A stretch of 64,000 nt of DNA from Druceiella hillmani (GCA_039881145.1 JAYKKI010000023.1:10503501-10567500); one strand, 5' to 3'; counted from the stretch's first letter, positions 1 to 13,621 are shown. The notes: a model not told the origin generated them from the letters alone. Numbers and translations are program-made.

Positions 1-2150
1 CTTAACTATTAATATCTAATACTTTATTCTTCTAGTAAATCTTTAATCAACATGTGACGTTTTAGTTGTGCCACTATTCAATACTTACGTTACGTAAATA
101 CTTATACGTTCATGCCACTACTTCAGTTGACATCACATCCGCCAGTTATAACGTAAACGCTGAAGACATAAAAAAACGGACCCACAAACGAAACAACCCT
201 CCGACCGATTGAAACCCCGACCGCTTTCTCTCGACGCTTTCCGCACGCAACACCTATTTATCCGACCCGCGCTGCGAGCACGAGAAGACATACAAACTCC
301 CACTCGACGCAAAGGTCGAAAGTTAACAAACAAATTATACTCCAACAACTCGGGAGTTTTATTTTTTTATCAAAACAAATCGGAAAATTAAGGTGCGACG
401 GGGAAGTTGGGCCGAAGGGGGATCGAGCGAGGGACGCCGGCCGACAACGACCAACTTCAGGCAAACTAATAAAGTTCGCTTTGCGACCGTAATGGATTCG
501 CGGTTCAACCAAATGGAATTGCGAGAGACAACAATTATTTCGAGTCTTCATTTTGGCCGCTCGCCGCGAAATCTTTGGTGGCTATTTTGCTCCTCGTGTT
601 TGTCCCACTTTGTTCATAAGGAAGTTTATTGACTTAAATGACTACATTGATGGCATGTAAGATAAATCTATTGAGTTATGGATGTTAACAGTTTCAAATT
701 AAGTATACCATGTTTCTTGGAGGGAGGTACTTGTAACTGTCGCGGCTACGGCAAAAAATATGATGTAATGAATATTGTTAATTTGTTGTTAGGATGGAAT
801 TGAATAAAATACCAGTAATGCCTGGGTGAACGTAATATATGGAATCAACATTACTGAAATGTCTCTGGACGAATGTCTCTCGATTCACCGGCTTCTACGA
901 TGTGCAGTACTGAGATGCTCCTGAAAGTACCCATGTTTTAAATCGTAAATATATAAAAAATAATAATTGTTTCAATCAAATAATTTAATCTATAATTTAA
1001 TAAAAACGATCTAATCATTTCACGTTATAACGTACTCTGCGAGCGGGCGAAGTTAACGTACTCTTTGCGGGCGGCAATTAAAAGCTAGCCTCATCGAAAC
1101 GATTAAAAAGTATGATTAGAAATCAATTGGCGCTAAATAGATTAGAAACAAACCATTATGAAGAAACTTCCGAAATTAATATTAACGATAATTCAGCGTA
1201 AAGAAACGCAAGAGTATGTACATAACTATCTTATTTTGAAAAATAAGATATTCGGGCACAAGTATTGATTTAAAAAACAGAATCGTTTAATGTCCGCATT
1301 GTAGGAATACGATATGTGTAGGTGGACTAAAAGGAAGAAAATTACAATTAAACATTATATTTTGTTTTCACATATTAATAATCTTATTCTTTTCCTTCAT
1401 CAAACATAAAAAATGATTAGGAAATTTTAGTTTTATCGAATACTACAATTGAATTCACTTTTCACTTAGGAAAATTGAGCATATATCTCACATTTTTAAA
1501 TTTCTTCCTCGGATACGTATCCAGGTCAACACCCTACAATCTGATAGACACTGGCGATACTGCAATTACTAATACGTATAAACGCATAATTAAATTAAAA
1601 ATACTTATTAAAAAAAATAGATACCATCATCAAATGGGGAATAGTAAAACGAAATTATGATTAATTATTAAGAAAAACGAATGTCGCTGTTAATTAATTT
1701 ATTTAATTATCTGTGCGAGTTATCCTTTGCTCAAGCCCCATTAAGAATAGTGCAATATTTTTTAACACAGATGTTAATCAAGAATTCAACGAATAAAACT
1801 GGAAATATTCATTCAAAATTCTTTCAATGGCTTTTGCGGGTTATGTGTACAGACACAGCCTCTTTAGCATTATATGATATTTATATATTTGGACAGGCTT
1901 ATACAATAATAAAAAGAAATGGGACGATTGATACAATCAAACCAGTTATCAAAACAACACTTTACTCGCACTACATAAAATCCCAAACTTACGGATTCAC
2001 AAATATAAACCAAATAATTTAAAATCGGAGAATCTTACTTAAAAAACAGATTAGAATCAAGATAAGCGCTCTAACAGAACGCGAAGAAACCGCACTTAGC
2101 ACATTTTGTCAGTCGCGTCACACCAAGACTTAAGTAATGACACGACAACA
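1..2150. other. Non-coding stretch, nothing identified
   Basis: 180-620 is GC-richer with overlapping short frames on both strands that match nothing I know. 640-2150 is AT-rich and featureless. Confidence 0.4.
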
Positions 2151-2460
2151 CAAATAAATTACTTCGCCGAAGCGACGTGGTCTCGCACCAAATAACATCC
2201 AACCGACCGGGTGCACGAACATAAACCAACATATTACAGCTCTCGAGTCTCAACTTCGAAGTTTGCTCCGCGCAAATAGGGTTAAACCGAGATAGTCGAG
2301 CCGTCGACGCGAAAAATAACGCCCACGTACGATAGCGGCGTCGAGACCGCGACCGGCGGACCGGAAGAGAGCTACTGAATTATCTTATTGAATTACATTT
2401 CTCTCTACGACATCCGGTTCCGATGCTCGGGGCCTCGGTTACGAGTACAGGTAACACATG
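2150..2460. promoter_or_regulatory. CpG-rich islet, unassigned
   Basis: It is dense in CG dinucleotides (for example GTCGAGCCGTCGACGCG and GACCGCGACCGGCGGACCGG) within AT-rich sequence. No gene or TATA box could be tied to it. It is a candidate regulatory element inside the inferred tay intron. Confidence 0.25.
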
Positions 2461-3625
2461 CCTCGAGTGTTTGATATGGATACTATACCTATTATCCTTT
2501 ACGCGGGAATATTATTCTATTTACCAAGTCATATCCGATTGATTTCTGTTCGTTGCGTTGGAAGAATACAATTTTATTGCTTATTTCATAAATTTATTGA
2601 TAGGATAATTTAAGAAAAGTAATTTTTTTCGAAACATCATGCGATAGACCTTTAAATATGGAGTTGAGAGCGTTAGTTATTATTTGATTACTGTATGCTT
2701 TTAACAGATTTTGATCAGTTAATTACTAATCAAATTAAATATCTTAGATATGTTATTTCTACAAATAAAGTTAAACTTGTATCCCACTAATATTGATGAT
2801 TCCTAAATCCCCCAGGGCTAACAAAGATCTTCAATGACCTCTGTGAACACAAAAGAACAAAGGCAGAGTTTATTTTTGGTAAAAATTAACCTTTTTACGA
2901 CCTCTAATGCGAGGACCTGTCAGCAGAATATATAATTTGATCACGTCGCCTGATACCTAAATGATATGCTGTCAGACAATGAAGACGAATTTTATTAAAT
3001 ATAACAGGTAAAAAACCTTAGTCGTAATTACACTTATACTTAGCGGGAAAATGTTTATTTAAACCCTTTTTACACAAAACAGTTTCCATAAGTTCTAGAA
3101 GTTCCATTTAAATAAACGAGATCGATATTTATAAAGACCCTGCTGAAACTAGGTAGCACAAGTAAAATAATAAATAACTAAAGAATACAGGTATACGTGT
3201 TTAAAATTATACATCGATGTACTACATTATCTCCTAAACAATAAATTTAAACTATCTTATTCAATTTTACGGTTAAATTTTACAGCACGAAACACTCATA
3301 AAACTAGAGCAATTTGCCTCCAAGCATTCCTCCAGAAATTAGAAACACCGAGCTAAAACTGTAACTCCGGTTACATATTATAATACATGTTAACAGTTAT
3401 CCGGCGGCAGGCCATGTAACGTCACAATTACACGGATGAATAAATAAGTAGTTAGACGTATAAGAACCCAGTTAGAGGAGGCTTAATGGAGTTTTAACGA
3501 AATTACAAGACAAGCTTCGCTTCGACTGTTGCAAAGTTAATAAGCCAGTCACGCCAGCGAGCGGCGCTCGAGACGCCGCGCCGCGCGGCTCGGGCGCAGC
3601 CTATATCGCCGGATTAATTTGTGGT

Positions 3626-3633
3626 TATATAAA
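3626..3633 (+). promoter_or_regulatory. TATA box candidate in a CpG-rich islet
   Basis: TATATAAA follows a very CpG-rich block (3545-3610, dense in CGCC/GCGC words). A start site about 30 bases downstream would fall near 3657. The combination of CpG block, TATA box and a downstream donor is unusual in this AT-rich window. Confidence 0.4.
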
Positions 3634-3656
3634 CACTAGTCTGCGCCGGCTCTTGT

Positions 3657-3788
3657 AACTTCGACGCCCAAACCGTTAATGCCAATGACGAAGTTCGGCT
3701 TGTCGGCTAGCGGAATAACCTTCGGCAATATCTTCGTAGAGAGCTCGTTCCGTCTGCTTGTGGCATCGGGAGTTCGTCTCGACAACAG
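3657..3788 (+). CDS. Candidate first exon of an unidentified plus-strand gene
   Basis: The start is set about 30 bases after the TATA box. The end is a textbook donor, GACAACAG|GTAAGT, at 3788/3789. An ATG at 3679 opens a frame of 36 codons plus two bases that stays open to the donor and meets TAA just inside the intron; it begins MPMTKFGLSASG and includes the hydrophobic run FRLLVASGV. The GC content is well above the surroundings. I do not recognise the peptide and saw no matching second exon, so this could also be a non-coding first exon or a chance combination. It lies antisense within the inferred tay intron. Confidence 0.3.
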
Positions 3789-3996
3789 GTAAGTTATGAG
3801 TACTGCATGCACAGGTTATGGAAAACAAGCAACGAGCGCAAGTGCACTCAGTACTTGCGCTCATGGTCATATTTTAAAATAACAGAATTGGATAATATAG
3901 CACAACTCTAATAAACATATTTAATTACTCGAATTATACTGGCTTGTAAACAGTAGTCCGTTCAAAAAAAAGACGTGATGTTGTGGGACACCCGAC

Positions 3997-4480
3997 AAAA
4001 GCGAAGCTTCTTACACATCACATACAAATTTAAATTCTTAATGATTAATTAATATATCTATCCAGTAATAAGTAATAGATATTTTTACAAATAATTTACG
4101 AATTATCCAACACACAATAAACGACTGTACAAAATAGGTTATGCATACAAAATAACTGTCCACGTGAGAAAACGATTTCTTTTCCCTACTCCATACGCAT
4201 GCGCGTAGTACAACGCACGTACATTCTCTCCTTGGGACAACTATACACACGCACACACACACATACACACACACACAAATATACATTTAAAGAGAACGAA
4301 GGTGGGAGAGAGGCAGCGCGTAGAGCTGCCTGTTGTATTTTCTCTCTCATTTACTCCATGTCACTCACTCAAATGGACAACAATACGCTCTGCCCAGTCA
4401 ATGAGGAGCGTTTCATCGCCGTGTTCGTGCGTGACGTTTGACTTTTCTCAGTCAGTCCGTTAAGAAGCTTCGCTTCAAAA
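3997..4480. mobile_element. Candidate non-autonomous element bounded by 15 bp inverted repeats
   Basis: AAGCGAAGCTTCTTA (3999-4013) and TAAGAAGCTTCGCTT (4461-4475) are exact reverse complements about 450 bp apart, enclosing an AC microsatellite. The core GAAGCTTC is itself palindromic, which weakens the case. Confidence 0.3.
4243..4278. repeat. AC microsatellite
   Basis: Mostly (AC)n with GC and AT interruptions. It explains the short frames of His/Thr or Cys/Val runs across it. Confidence 0.95.
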
Positions 4481-5360
4481 AACCATATATTAAAAGATTT
4501 TTAATTCGACGAGTACTTTGCCACTTTTCATAATTGTGAAGTTATAATTTAAATTTGTCAAACCGTTATAGAACTGGGAAAAATATTCGCACTAAAGCTA
4601 AATGTATTTGATATTCATCGAAGAACTATTTATTGTAACAAAACACTTAAACAAAAAGTGTTAAGAAACTAATAACAACGTTAAGTTTTCAAATGGTCCT
4701 CTAACGCGAGGCGAACTACTAGCATCTTTATTAAATCAGTCGGTGAATAGTCAAATATAGGGTCTCAGTATATTTTTTATTCCCAGACACTACAATCGAG
4801 AGTTCTTCATTAAAATGTAAATTTGACCCTTACATAAAACAGTGCTCATACTCTCTATAATAAATACATTTACGACCAAGCAAAAATCCCGAAACACGCA
4901 TCAACTCGACACGAGGAACGTTTTAATTCCATCCACGCCCATATACTGACGGACAAAAAGCTTTTATAAATCTACGCGCGAGGTTGCCACGGTAAATATA
5001 TCTGACACATCGAAATAACAGTATGAATTATTTAATCCTATTAACATCGTACACTCACTTCAACGTTACGCTCTAATGAATGAACAAACGAACGAAACGA
5101 CGGGCACCAAGTAACACGCACTTTATCATAAGTAGGTTCGCCAGATGTCCTGCATCTCCTGGGACTGAAAAGGATAATCCACTAATATTTTCACGTAAAC
5201 GCAGCTTAGAAGTTTTTACGCACAATGGGTTACAAAAAATATGAATGCAGCTAAAAAATTGTAAACAATCCTTAAAGTTAAAGGTACAGAAACTCAAGCG
5301 TCAAAGAATATTTTCCACCACGACAAAAAAATGAATGAAAAACGTTACAAAAATAAGGAA

Positions 5361-5468
5361 AGTACTATTACTTAACATACTGCAATAGCAAGTACTATTA
5401 CTTAACATACTGCAATAGCAAGTACTATTACTTAACATACTGCAATAGCAAGTACTATTACTTAACAT
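5361..5468. repeat. Tandem repeat, 30 bp unit, 3.6 identical copies
   Basis: The unit starts AGTACTATTACTTAACATAC and ends TGCAATAGCA. The three full copies (5361, 5391 and 5421) are identical, and the fourth breaks off after CTTAACAT. Confidence 0.97.
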
Positions 5469-6029
5469 TTCAGTATGAAAGGTTCAATAGACGGTATGTG
5501 AATATAAATGAAACATTAAATAATAGGACGTGGCACACTTACCTCTAATTTACAGAATTGGAATTTGACTTTAATATAGGAAAGAATAAAACATGAATTT
5601 AAAATTTTAAAAAAAATTATTTAACGACTCTAAAATACGGACATATTTATAAGAGTCGAATTAGGTTATACAGCAAAGAATACAATTTCGTATGGAAATG
5701 AGTTATTTTATGTAGTTATACTTAAAGACAATGGAAAAATTTTTTATTAGAATGAAAAGTATGTTTTTAGAAATAAGGAACAGTTTAAAAGAATTTAATG
5801 TAAACGGGAAATGACTGGCGAGAGTACGTAGACGCTTTCGTGAGACACGATTCATTTAAATGAAGACTTTGCAAAATAAATATTAATTTTAAAGATCTGC
5901 TTGTCGTATCGCTTCTTTAATCCCTTGGATAAAATCAAAGAAAGCCAAGTTTGCACTTGGAATCAAATACCTTGGTAACCAACTTACAAAGTCCCAGTAG
6001 GTGCGGCAAAACGCGTGGCAACCCTAGTA

Positions 6030-6078
6030 CACGTGGTATAAATTACAACCGGCGGCGCTTAACGGCCTGAGTTTCGAC
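6030..6078 (+). promoter_or_regulatory. E-box next to TATA-like motif in GC-rich islet
   Basis: CACGTG (6030-6035) is followed directly by GTATAAAT and then by a GGCGGCGC-rich stretch. The layout resembles a core promoter, with a start expected near 6065-6070. A weak donor-like ACAG|GTGCGA follows at about 6090. There is no open frame of note. Confidence 0.2.
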
Positions 6079-7203
6079 TCTTGATAACAGGTGCGAATGA
6101 TAAAATATACAAAACGCTGCAAGACGCGAGCGCGTTGAAGATATTTCGTGCCTACTAATTAAGGACGGGAATTAATAAATGATAGACTCGGGTAATTACT
6201 TCAAGGAGGGTATTTGTTGAGGGGAAATTATCAGTCTGCGGTTAATGAATATTGGAAGATTACTGTAAGATTTGAATACAGCTCAAATTTGTGAGGAACT
6301 TTTATACGGGTTATTTAAAGGCTTCAAGAAGATGAATTCAAAACTTATGTTACCTAAGTAAGATACAAAAAAAACATGATTTTAGTTATACGCCATTTTC
6401 TCGATCGTATATGATTGTGTAAATACTGGGGGACCAGTATTTGAGAGGACAGATAAGTTCCCCCAACTGGAGTAGTCATAAAGGAAGACAATAATTCAGT
6501 GTTCTCATCACTATTCTTTCATATTTTGAAAAATAAATAAAAAACAATTACAGTAATATACCTTTTTGTAACATTCTATTTCTTAAATTTAATGATTAAC
6601 TTTAATGTTAATCAGCACCAGGAAATCTAGTGTAAATTAATGCCGCGAAGTAATTATTATGTATACTCATGTACATATATAAATAAATGTTAAATAATCT
6701 CTTGATATAATCTAGTACATCCTAATTAATATTATAAATGCGAATATGAGTTTATTTGTTTATTAGTTCCACTTTCACGTCTCGTGTAGCTTATATTATG
6801 GAGATGAACATAGGATCCCCGGTATAAAATAGCAAACACTTATACAAGACAAGAATCTTCCTTCAGACCTGGTGTACAGTTTACTGTAAATAATGTTTCG
6901 AGACGTTTCTTATTTATTTTAATTAGGGCGGCAAATGAAGTAATGTGGTTAGGGGTTAAGTGTTTCCCAATTACGTTCTTTGCCAAATAAATGACGGGAA
7001 AATCATTGAAATACTAAACGTCCCAAGAGGCAAGCTCTTATGAATTAATGAAACTCTTTATTGAAATTTGAAATAACAGTACTTAATTAATATTAACTTA
7101 GCTACTATTAACGTAATTGTCAATTAATGATATAATCTTTTTCAAATTCCTAAATGATCTTAATGGCAATGTTAGTATATAAAGTTCTTTTTTCACACTT
7201 TAT

Positions 7204-8108
7204 TAGATCTCGACTTACTGCAAACAATTAAAGAAAGATCTGATTGCTACGCATTTGAATAATTCACTTCACTTTACATGTGCTGAGATCTTGAATTACT
7301 GCAAACAATTAAAGATCTGATGCTACGCATTTCAATATTTCGCCTCACTTTACATGTGCTGAGATCTTGAATTACTGCAAACAATTAAAGACCTGATGCT
7401 ACGCATTTCAATATTTCGCATCATTTTACATGTGCTGAGATCTTGAATTACTGCAAACAATTAAAGACCTGATGCTACGCATTTCAATATTTCGCCTCAC
7501 TTTACATGTGCTGAGATCTTGAATTACTGCAAACAATTAAAGACCTGATGCTACGCATTTCAATATTTCGCATCATTTTACATGTGCTGAGATCTTGAAT
7601 TACTGCAAACAATTAAAGAAAGATCTGATGCTACGCATTTGAATACTTCGCATCATTTTACATGTGCTGAGATCTTGAATTACTGCAAACAATTACAGAA
7701 AGATCTGATGCTACGCATTTGAATACTTCCCCTCACTTTAGATGTGCTGAGATCTTGAATTACTGCAAACAATTAAAGAAAGATCTGATGCTACGCATTT
7801 GAATACTTAGCATCATTTTAATAATTAATGAAAGATCTGATGCTACGCATATGAATACTTCGCCTCACTTTACATATGCTGAGATCTTGAATGAATGCAA
7901 ACAATTAAAGAAAGATCTGATGCACTTTACATGTGCTGCGATCTTGAATTATTGCAAACAATTAAAGAAAGATCTGATGCACTTTACATGTGCTGCGATC
8001 TTGAATTATTGCAAACAATTAAAGAAAGGTCTGATGCTACGCATTTGAATATTTCGCCTCACTTTACATGTGCTGAGATCTTGAATTACTGCAAACAACT
8101 AAAGTACA
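7204..8108. repeat. Minisatellite, 76-80 bp units with 57 bp variants
   Basis: Units contain GATCTTGAATTACTGCAAAC, AATTAAAGAAAGATCTGATG and CTACGCATTTCAATATTTCG. About 12 copies are present, with two 57 bp short forms at 7919-8036 that lack the CTACGCATTT block. Because 57 is a multiple of three, this part keeps chance frames open. Confidence 0.93.
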
Positions 8109-9260
8109 TAAACTCATAAAGGCGATTACAAAATTTCCCTTATTGTTGATTACACTAAGAAACGAAAACTTGTATTTCAATTTTCAATATTGACTTCATT
8201 CTGACATACATTGTGCCGCTTCGCCGCGTCGAGCGCAACTCACGTCAGCCGTATGAGGTCAAATACAGCGTCGTCTCCGAGACGAGTTATTCGAATAATT
8301 AAGCACACAAATTACACCCACTGTAACTAATTGCTGTTAATGATTTTCGACTGAGCATAGACGTGTTAATGCGGCTACAGTTAGCTCAATGGTGAACATT
8401 CAAGAATTTTAACAATAAACTCTCAATTTAGCATATTCTAAACGATGGAATTTGTAAACAAAAGACGTTTTGTGATATGAATATTCAAAATACAAGCGTC
8501 GTTTTCACATATAAAAAAGAATAATTATTTTCCATGTTGCATATGAATACCTAGCAAAACATTTTTCCTATATCGGTCACAATTACGTCAACGGCAATAA
8601 GTATCGAGTAACGTCGCAGAATGAACATATATTACTTTAAAAATAGTATTTTAAAATTTTCATCCGTTTCCGAGCACGGTTTGGAAATGAAAATGTGTTG
8701 CAAGCTAGGAGTACAGAAGTGATTATAATAATTCTCTGAAGGGTGGAGGAGGTTTGCCCAAACTAAAGGCTTGACTATAAGAGTTCTCAATTCTTGCATT
8801 TTATCTATTTACATTGTTATGTCGTTTTCTACCAAACACTGATAACAAAGTGCTACAATTCGACAATTTAACACTCTCACGAAAGCCGCGCATTTGTGAA
8901 ATACTTTAAGTAGTCAGCCGCTGTTATAGACAGATTATGTATACTTTATGTATTTATAGTCGTAGTAACTGTTAGCTAGTACTAATTAAATTATTCCTTT
9001 TGTAAAGCCCAGACTTTTTGCTAACAACGTAAAAATATTAGGACGAAAAAGATCAGACGGGAGGCGTGCAAACATACTAAATCAATTTAGATACACGAAA
9101 TATTATGTAATTAATTTCAAAGTAAGTCTACAAAACAGTCAAATGCATGTTGGAAAAATTATTCACGTAAGTTAACTAACAGGTTCGGAATTGAAAAATT
9201 TGTGAGGGAGGGAATAGACTGCATATCATTTTGAAACTTAATATTTCACACTCAATATTA

Positions 9261-9368
9261 GCACATGCAACACGCGCACACGCAAGCGCACGCACGCCCG
9301 CGAGCGTAACACATACGCACGCATGGACGCACGCACGCAGCCACGCATGCACGTACGCACACACACAA
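9261..9368. repeat. Compound ACGC/AC microsatellite
   Basis: Degenerate (ACGC)n followed by (AC)n; the CpG content comes from the repeat unit. The overlapping short frames on both strands are repeat artefacts. Confidence 0.9.
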
Positions 9369-10140
9369 CTGAAAACTGAATCTGTGAAAGACGGAGTGGT
9401 GGAATTGACGAACATATAAATACTCCTTCCTTCACTGCGGAATCCCAAAAGCACAAGTCTCGGTGCGAGAAAGCACATATATATATCCTTACACAGCACG
9501 AAAAGACACCCAATTACGATTCAACGTTTTACGTAAACACTAATGTATAAACCAACATGTATTCACGAAAACCAGACCAAAGATAGATATTTCAATAAAT
9601 TGAAATTAAACCAGCCAAACACCATCAATATATCAGACACGATACAATCATCGCCGACCAATAGCTACCGCGCCAAACATTCAGTCCAGCGTTATCGGAC
9701 GACACCGATCGCCTGCTGCGGTAGGGTTGGCAGATATATATATTGTGACGTTTGTTAAGAGTTTCATTAATATTGTATTATCACCAACTAATATTTTCAC
9801 TGCTATACTTAACGAATGGGTAAGAGGAAAAGGCGATACGGGGAAAGTGAAATAAAGTCATTATTTTATGTTTGATGTCAAACAGAGATAAATAAACCAT
9901 TTAAATGTAGTATAACTTGCACTGTAAAGGTTTTGTATTAACTTAGATACATCTAACGGTTCAAAGTTTTAAAGTGACTTCGTATATCTATTAATTTATT
10001 AACTAACACTGATATTATTTCCCACACACATTTTACACAGTATGTCTTGCTCAGGTGTCGGAAAAAAGTAACTTGTTTGCCTGTACGTCTTGAATTTATT
10101 AAAACAAGTTTTGCGTCGAATTTTTCCTAAATGCCGTTAC

Positions 10141-10232
10141 ACTGAAATTTTTTTTTTCAGATTTTTAATAAGACTGAAATTTTTTTTCAGATTTTTAATA
10201 AGATTGAATTTTTTTTCAGATTTTTAACAAGA
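10141..10232. repeat. Tandem repeat, about 31 bp unit, three copies
   Basis: The unit is CTGAAATTTTTTTTCAG followed by ATTTTTAATAAGA. The first part is itself an inverted repeat (CTGAAA/TTTCAG). Confidence 0.93.
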
Positions 10233-10790
10233 TGAATGGTAGGGGGAGAGCACATTAGAAAACATTTTGGAATGTATGTGGACAAAAACTTGAAGACGAT
10301 AAAAGGATCAAGGAAACAGAAATAACTACGGTCGTTCAGACTTACCAGTAGTATGTAGTGGTGGTGGAGTTCAATCACCTTTAGAGCGAAAAGGTGAATG
10401 AACTACAATAAAAAAAAAGGAGAGGAGACAGAGATCAGTACAGGAAAAGTCGAAGAAATAAAAAGAACAAGACCATCGAGTTTTGTGATTTATTATTTCT
10501 TATAAAAATGATTCATTAAATTAGTAATATACGAAGCAGTTAACAACGATGATACACCTGTCTTCATATATTTCTTTCGCCTTATTCATTCATGTAGAAC
10601 GAAAAAGAAATCATTTTATTCAAGTACTTGAAAAATAATTTATCAAAAATGTAATTAATTTATGGTAATAAAACTGAATAATGAATTAAAAATAACTTAC
10701 AGAACAGCCGTCTTTATTTAAATCGATTCTCTTTTCACCAATACTCATATCGCATATGCAACTATCCATTTTTATGACCTTTTATGTACA

Positions 10791-10819
10791 CTATATATAT
10801 ATATATACACACACATACA
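10791..10819. repeat. AT/AC microsatellite
   Basis: (AT)n passing into (AC)n. Confidence 0.9.
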
Positions 10820-10989
10820 CGTCCGTTTTACATATTACCTAATTATTTTAAATATTTTTCTGGCGTTTTACGTCGACATGTGGACCAACCATTACAACAT
10901 ACTCTTGTACATTCTCTATATTAACAAGACTCTAAACACACATTTGACTCGGAATCCATAAAAATATCATAGTCATTAAGATCAAACTT

Positions 10990-11225
10990 CCAAAAGGACT
11001 TTAAATGTGACCGGCCCTACGAAGCGGCGCCAGCCGCTTGCGCGCACACCGTCCACGGTCTACCTGATCTGCCCGCGACTCACCACCACAACGAAGCGCG
11101 TCCCATATCGGTCACGGACCCCCGCAATACGAACATCGCCCGGCGAATATTTCAAATAGCTCGCATCGCACGGCCGCGCTCGCTTAGTCCCACGCCGGGC
11201 GCGCCGCACTCGCCGACCAAAAAAC
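10990..11225. promoter_or_regulatory. Strong CpG-rich islet with minus-strand donor-like site
   Basis: This is one of the most CpG-dense parts of the window (CGGCCGCGCTCGC, CGCCGGGCGCGCCGC). On the minus strand a GTG|GTGAGT donor-like site lies at 11084/11083, and a short frame beginning MFVLRGSVTD is open to it. That could be an alternative tay first exon or a separate transcript. It could equally be an unmethylated regulatory island. Confidence 0.3.
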
Positions 11226-12494
11226 TGATGAGGTTTAATTAAAAAAATACGACCTCCGTCTGTATAAATCCATTCCTACAATGTATCGGTGTGTGGTTGT
11301 TTAAGTATTTCAATGCCAGGGAAGAGCCCCAAAATGTTAACGTGTGTTAGAGACACGTTTGTATTCGCGTTGTTAAATAAAGGAATGGATAACATTTTTA
11401 TGGGCCTGCTTAATTGAAAAAAAATATACTGTACCGATGCTCAAAGCGCCATTGATATTTAATTTTATTAATATTCTTTCTTTTATGAGAGACACAAAGA
11501 GAATATAAATTTAATTTTAATCTCCCACATAATTTACGATGATCAGACGGAACAGAGTGGTATAACTTAACAAAGTGCTGCTCGTTTTGTACTTTTTTAT
11601 TACAACAATTTAGCAAAATGGGAGAATTATATACATAACTTAGATGAACCAGATAAGAGAATTATCAAAAGAATATTTAAAGAAAGTAAAAAAAATCTAG
11701 GACACATCTTTAAGTGTTCAAGATTCAGTTCATACGGCGTTTTATGTTAAGTACTTAAGTAGTTACAAATTCATCGCAATTGACTCACTCTGAAAGACCT
11801 AATCTGTTTCTTAGATTCACAATTTCTTAAAAGCTAGAAATTAGTTGTAATCGTTCGAAATAAACGAGAGTGCCTAACGATAATAATCCTGTGAAATAAA
11901 AAATAATTCATCAGCAACGCGTCGAAAGGCTATTTGTTCTTGTGATGTCAGCATTGTGATATTGCCAGAATAAAGGGGAAATTTATCTATTTTATACTTT
12001 TCAAGAAACCGTTCCTTTTTCGCTTTAAACATATTTTAAAGAAAAGTATAAAAATAATACATTCTTTCGACATCAGAGCTGAGATATCGCAATAATATAT
12101 ATACATAACTAAGTTTGTGCAATTACTTTTATAAAACATTCTACTTTTGCTTTAAAAACCTTTTAAAAGACATTAGAAAAAATAAATTAGATTAAGTAAG
12201 CGCAACTTATCAAATTTGCTATTGACATCAAATTGAACTTTTACATAAGCGAAGCATATAATTGTTATTTCTCGTTCTTTCGTTTATACTATAGTTCAAT
12301 GAACGTAATATAAGTGCAACACACAATTGTATAAAATTGATTTTAGCTCATATATTTAGCCATAAGTAAATTTCATTTAACAATATAGCCATATTATTTT
12401 ATTAGATCTCGTTAAAATGGCGCATTATTTACCATTCTGATATGTGTTATATTTAGTTATAATTTCATCAAATTAATATTAAAAAATAAATACA

Positions 12495-12520
12495 CACTTC
12501 AAGCTTATAAGCATGAAGTG
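12495..12520. repeat. 26-base near-palindrome
   Basis: CACTTCAAGCTTATAAGC then ATGAAGTG equals its own reverse complement except at one symmetric pair of positions. Confidence 0.8.
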
Positions 12521-13621
12521 AAAAGTTAAGTCGAGTAGTTTCAATCAGCATTTTGACGCCCGCCAGCACTAAAAACGAGAGCCTGCTGATTAAGAGTTGT
12601 TAACTTTATAAATACGAGTACGTCAACAGGTGTATGATACGTTTTTATTTTAAATCGAATTGAAATAAAAATACCGGTTTCGATAAAAACCATGTACTTT
12701 TTTATATCTGTCGAAAAAGCAAAGTGCGAAAAGAATACATAAAAGTAAATGTATTACCACAGTCGATCGTGTAACTAGATAGCTCATTTGGTCGTTAGAA
12801 AAAAGCTGCTTATATATTGATACAATATTTTTTGCAATAGTAGAGAGTTATCAATTCAAATATTGAGGTTCAGGTAACAATTAAATAAAGGTCACTAAAA
12901 TATGGAGTTGAAAGAGAGTGGTGATCGGCTTAAAACACGGAAGAAAAAAACAATTGACGAAATGTGTATTTAGTAATGAAGTTTATATATTTTATTCTCC
13001 ATATATTAGCCTCATCAAATTAGTGTAGGTTGCGATATAAATATATAATATAGCTTTTGTATGACACAGAGGTACTTCGTCATCCCATTAGCCATAGTGT
13101 GTTAGCCCTATAATTAACAATGTGGAGGTGTGAGATCGATTTAAAACTAACAACCGTCAAAGCGAACATTTTAACCCTAGTTTTTAGTCTTAACAACGTA
13201 ACTTCTTTAGTAATTATTAAAAATAATTTTTGTTTATTCTATTGTAATAGCTCAAAAATAATAAGATTTTACGTTTATTAGATATTATTTTTAATATTAT
13301 TTATAATTAAATATTATTCAAATATTTTATTGTCCCCATTAGAGGTTTTCACAGCCCAGATATCTATAGTAATTAAGAAAAAAGGATCAGAATCCATAGG
13401 AATCAGATCAGGAAAAAGGATCAGGTCAGGAATAATTACGAGTTATTTTTGCCCGATTTGGGCATCAAGTTTTTAACTCGAAATACATATGGGTGTAAGT
13501 TGCATTTTAAAACATGCATGCAAGAGTTACATTATTTATATTGTTACATATAGCTCTTATGCTACATACTTACAAATTGTTTTTAATGAATTGCTTATAA
13601 ATACGAGCAAGTCGTCCCACT

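Noticed and set aside
7851..8119. Two overlapping frames with repeated HFTCA(A/E)ILNYCKQLKK
   Set aside because: They are translations of the 57 bp minisatellite unit, open because 57 is a multiple of three. No start context or conservation signal is seen.
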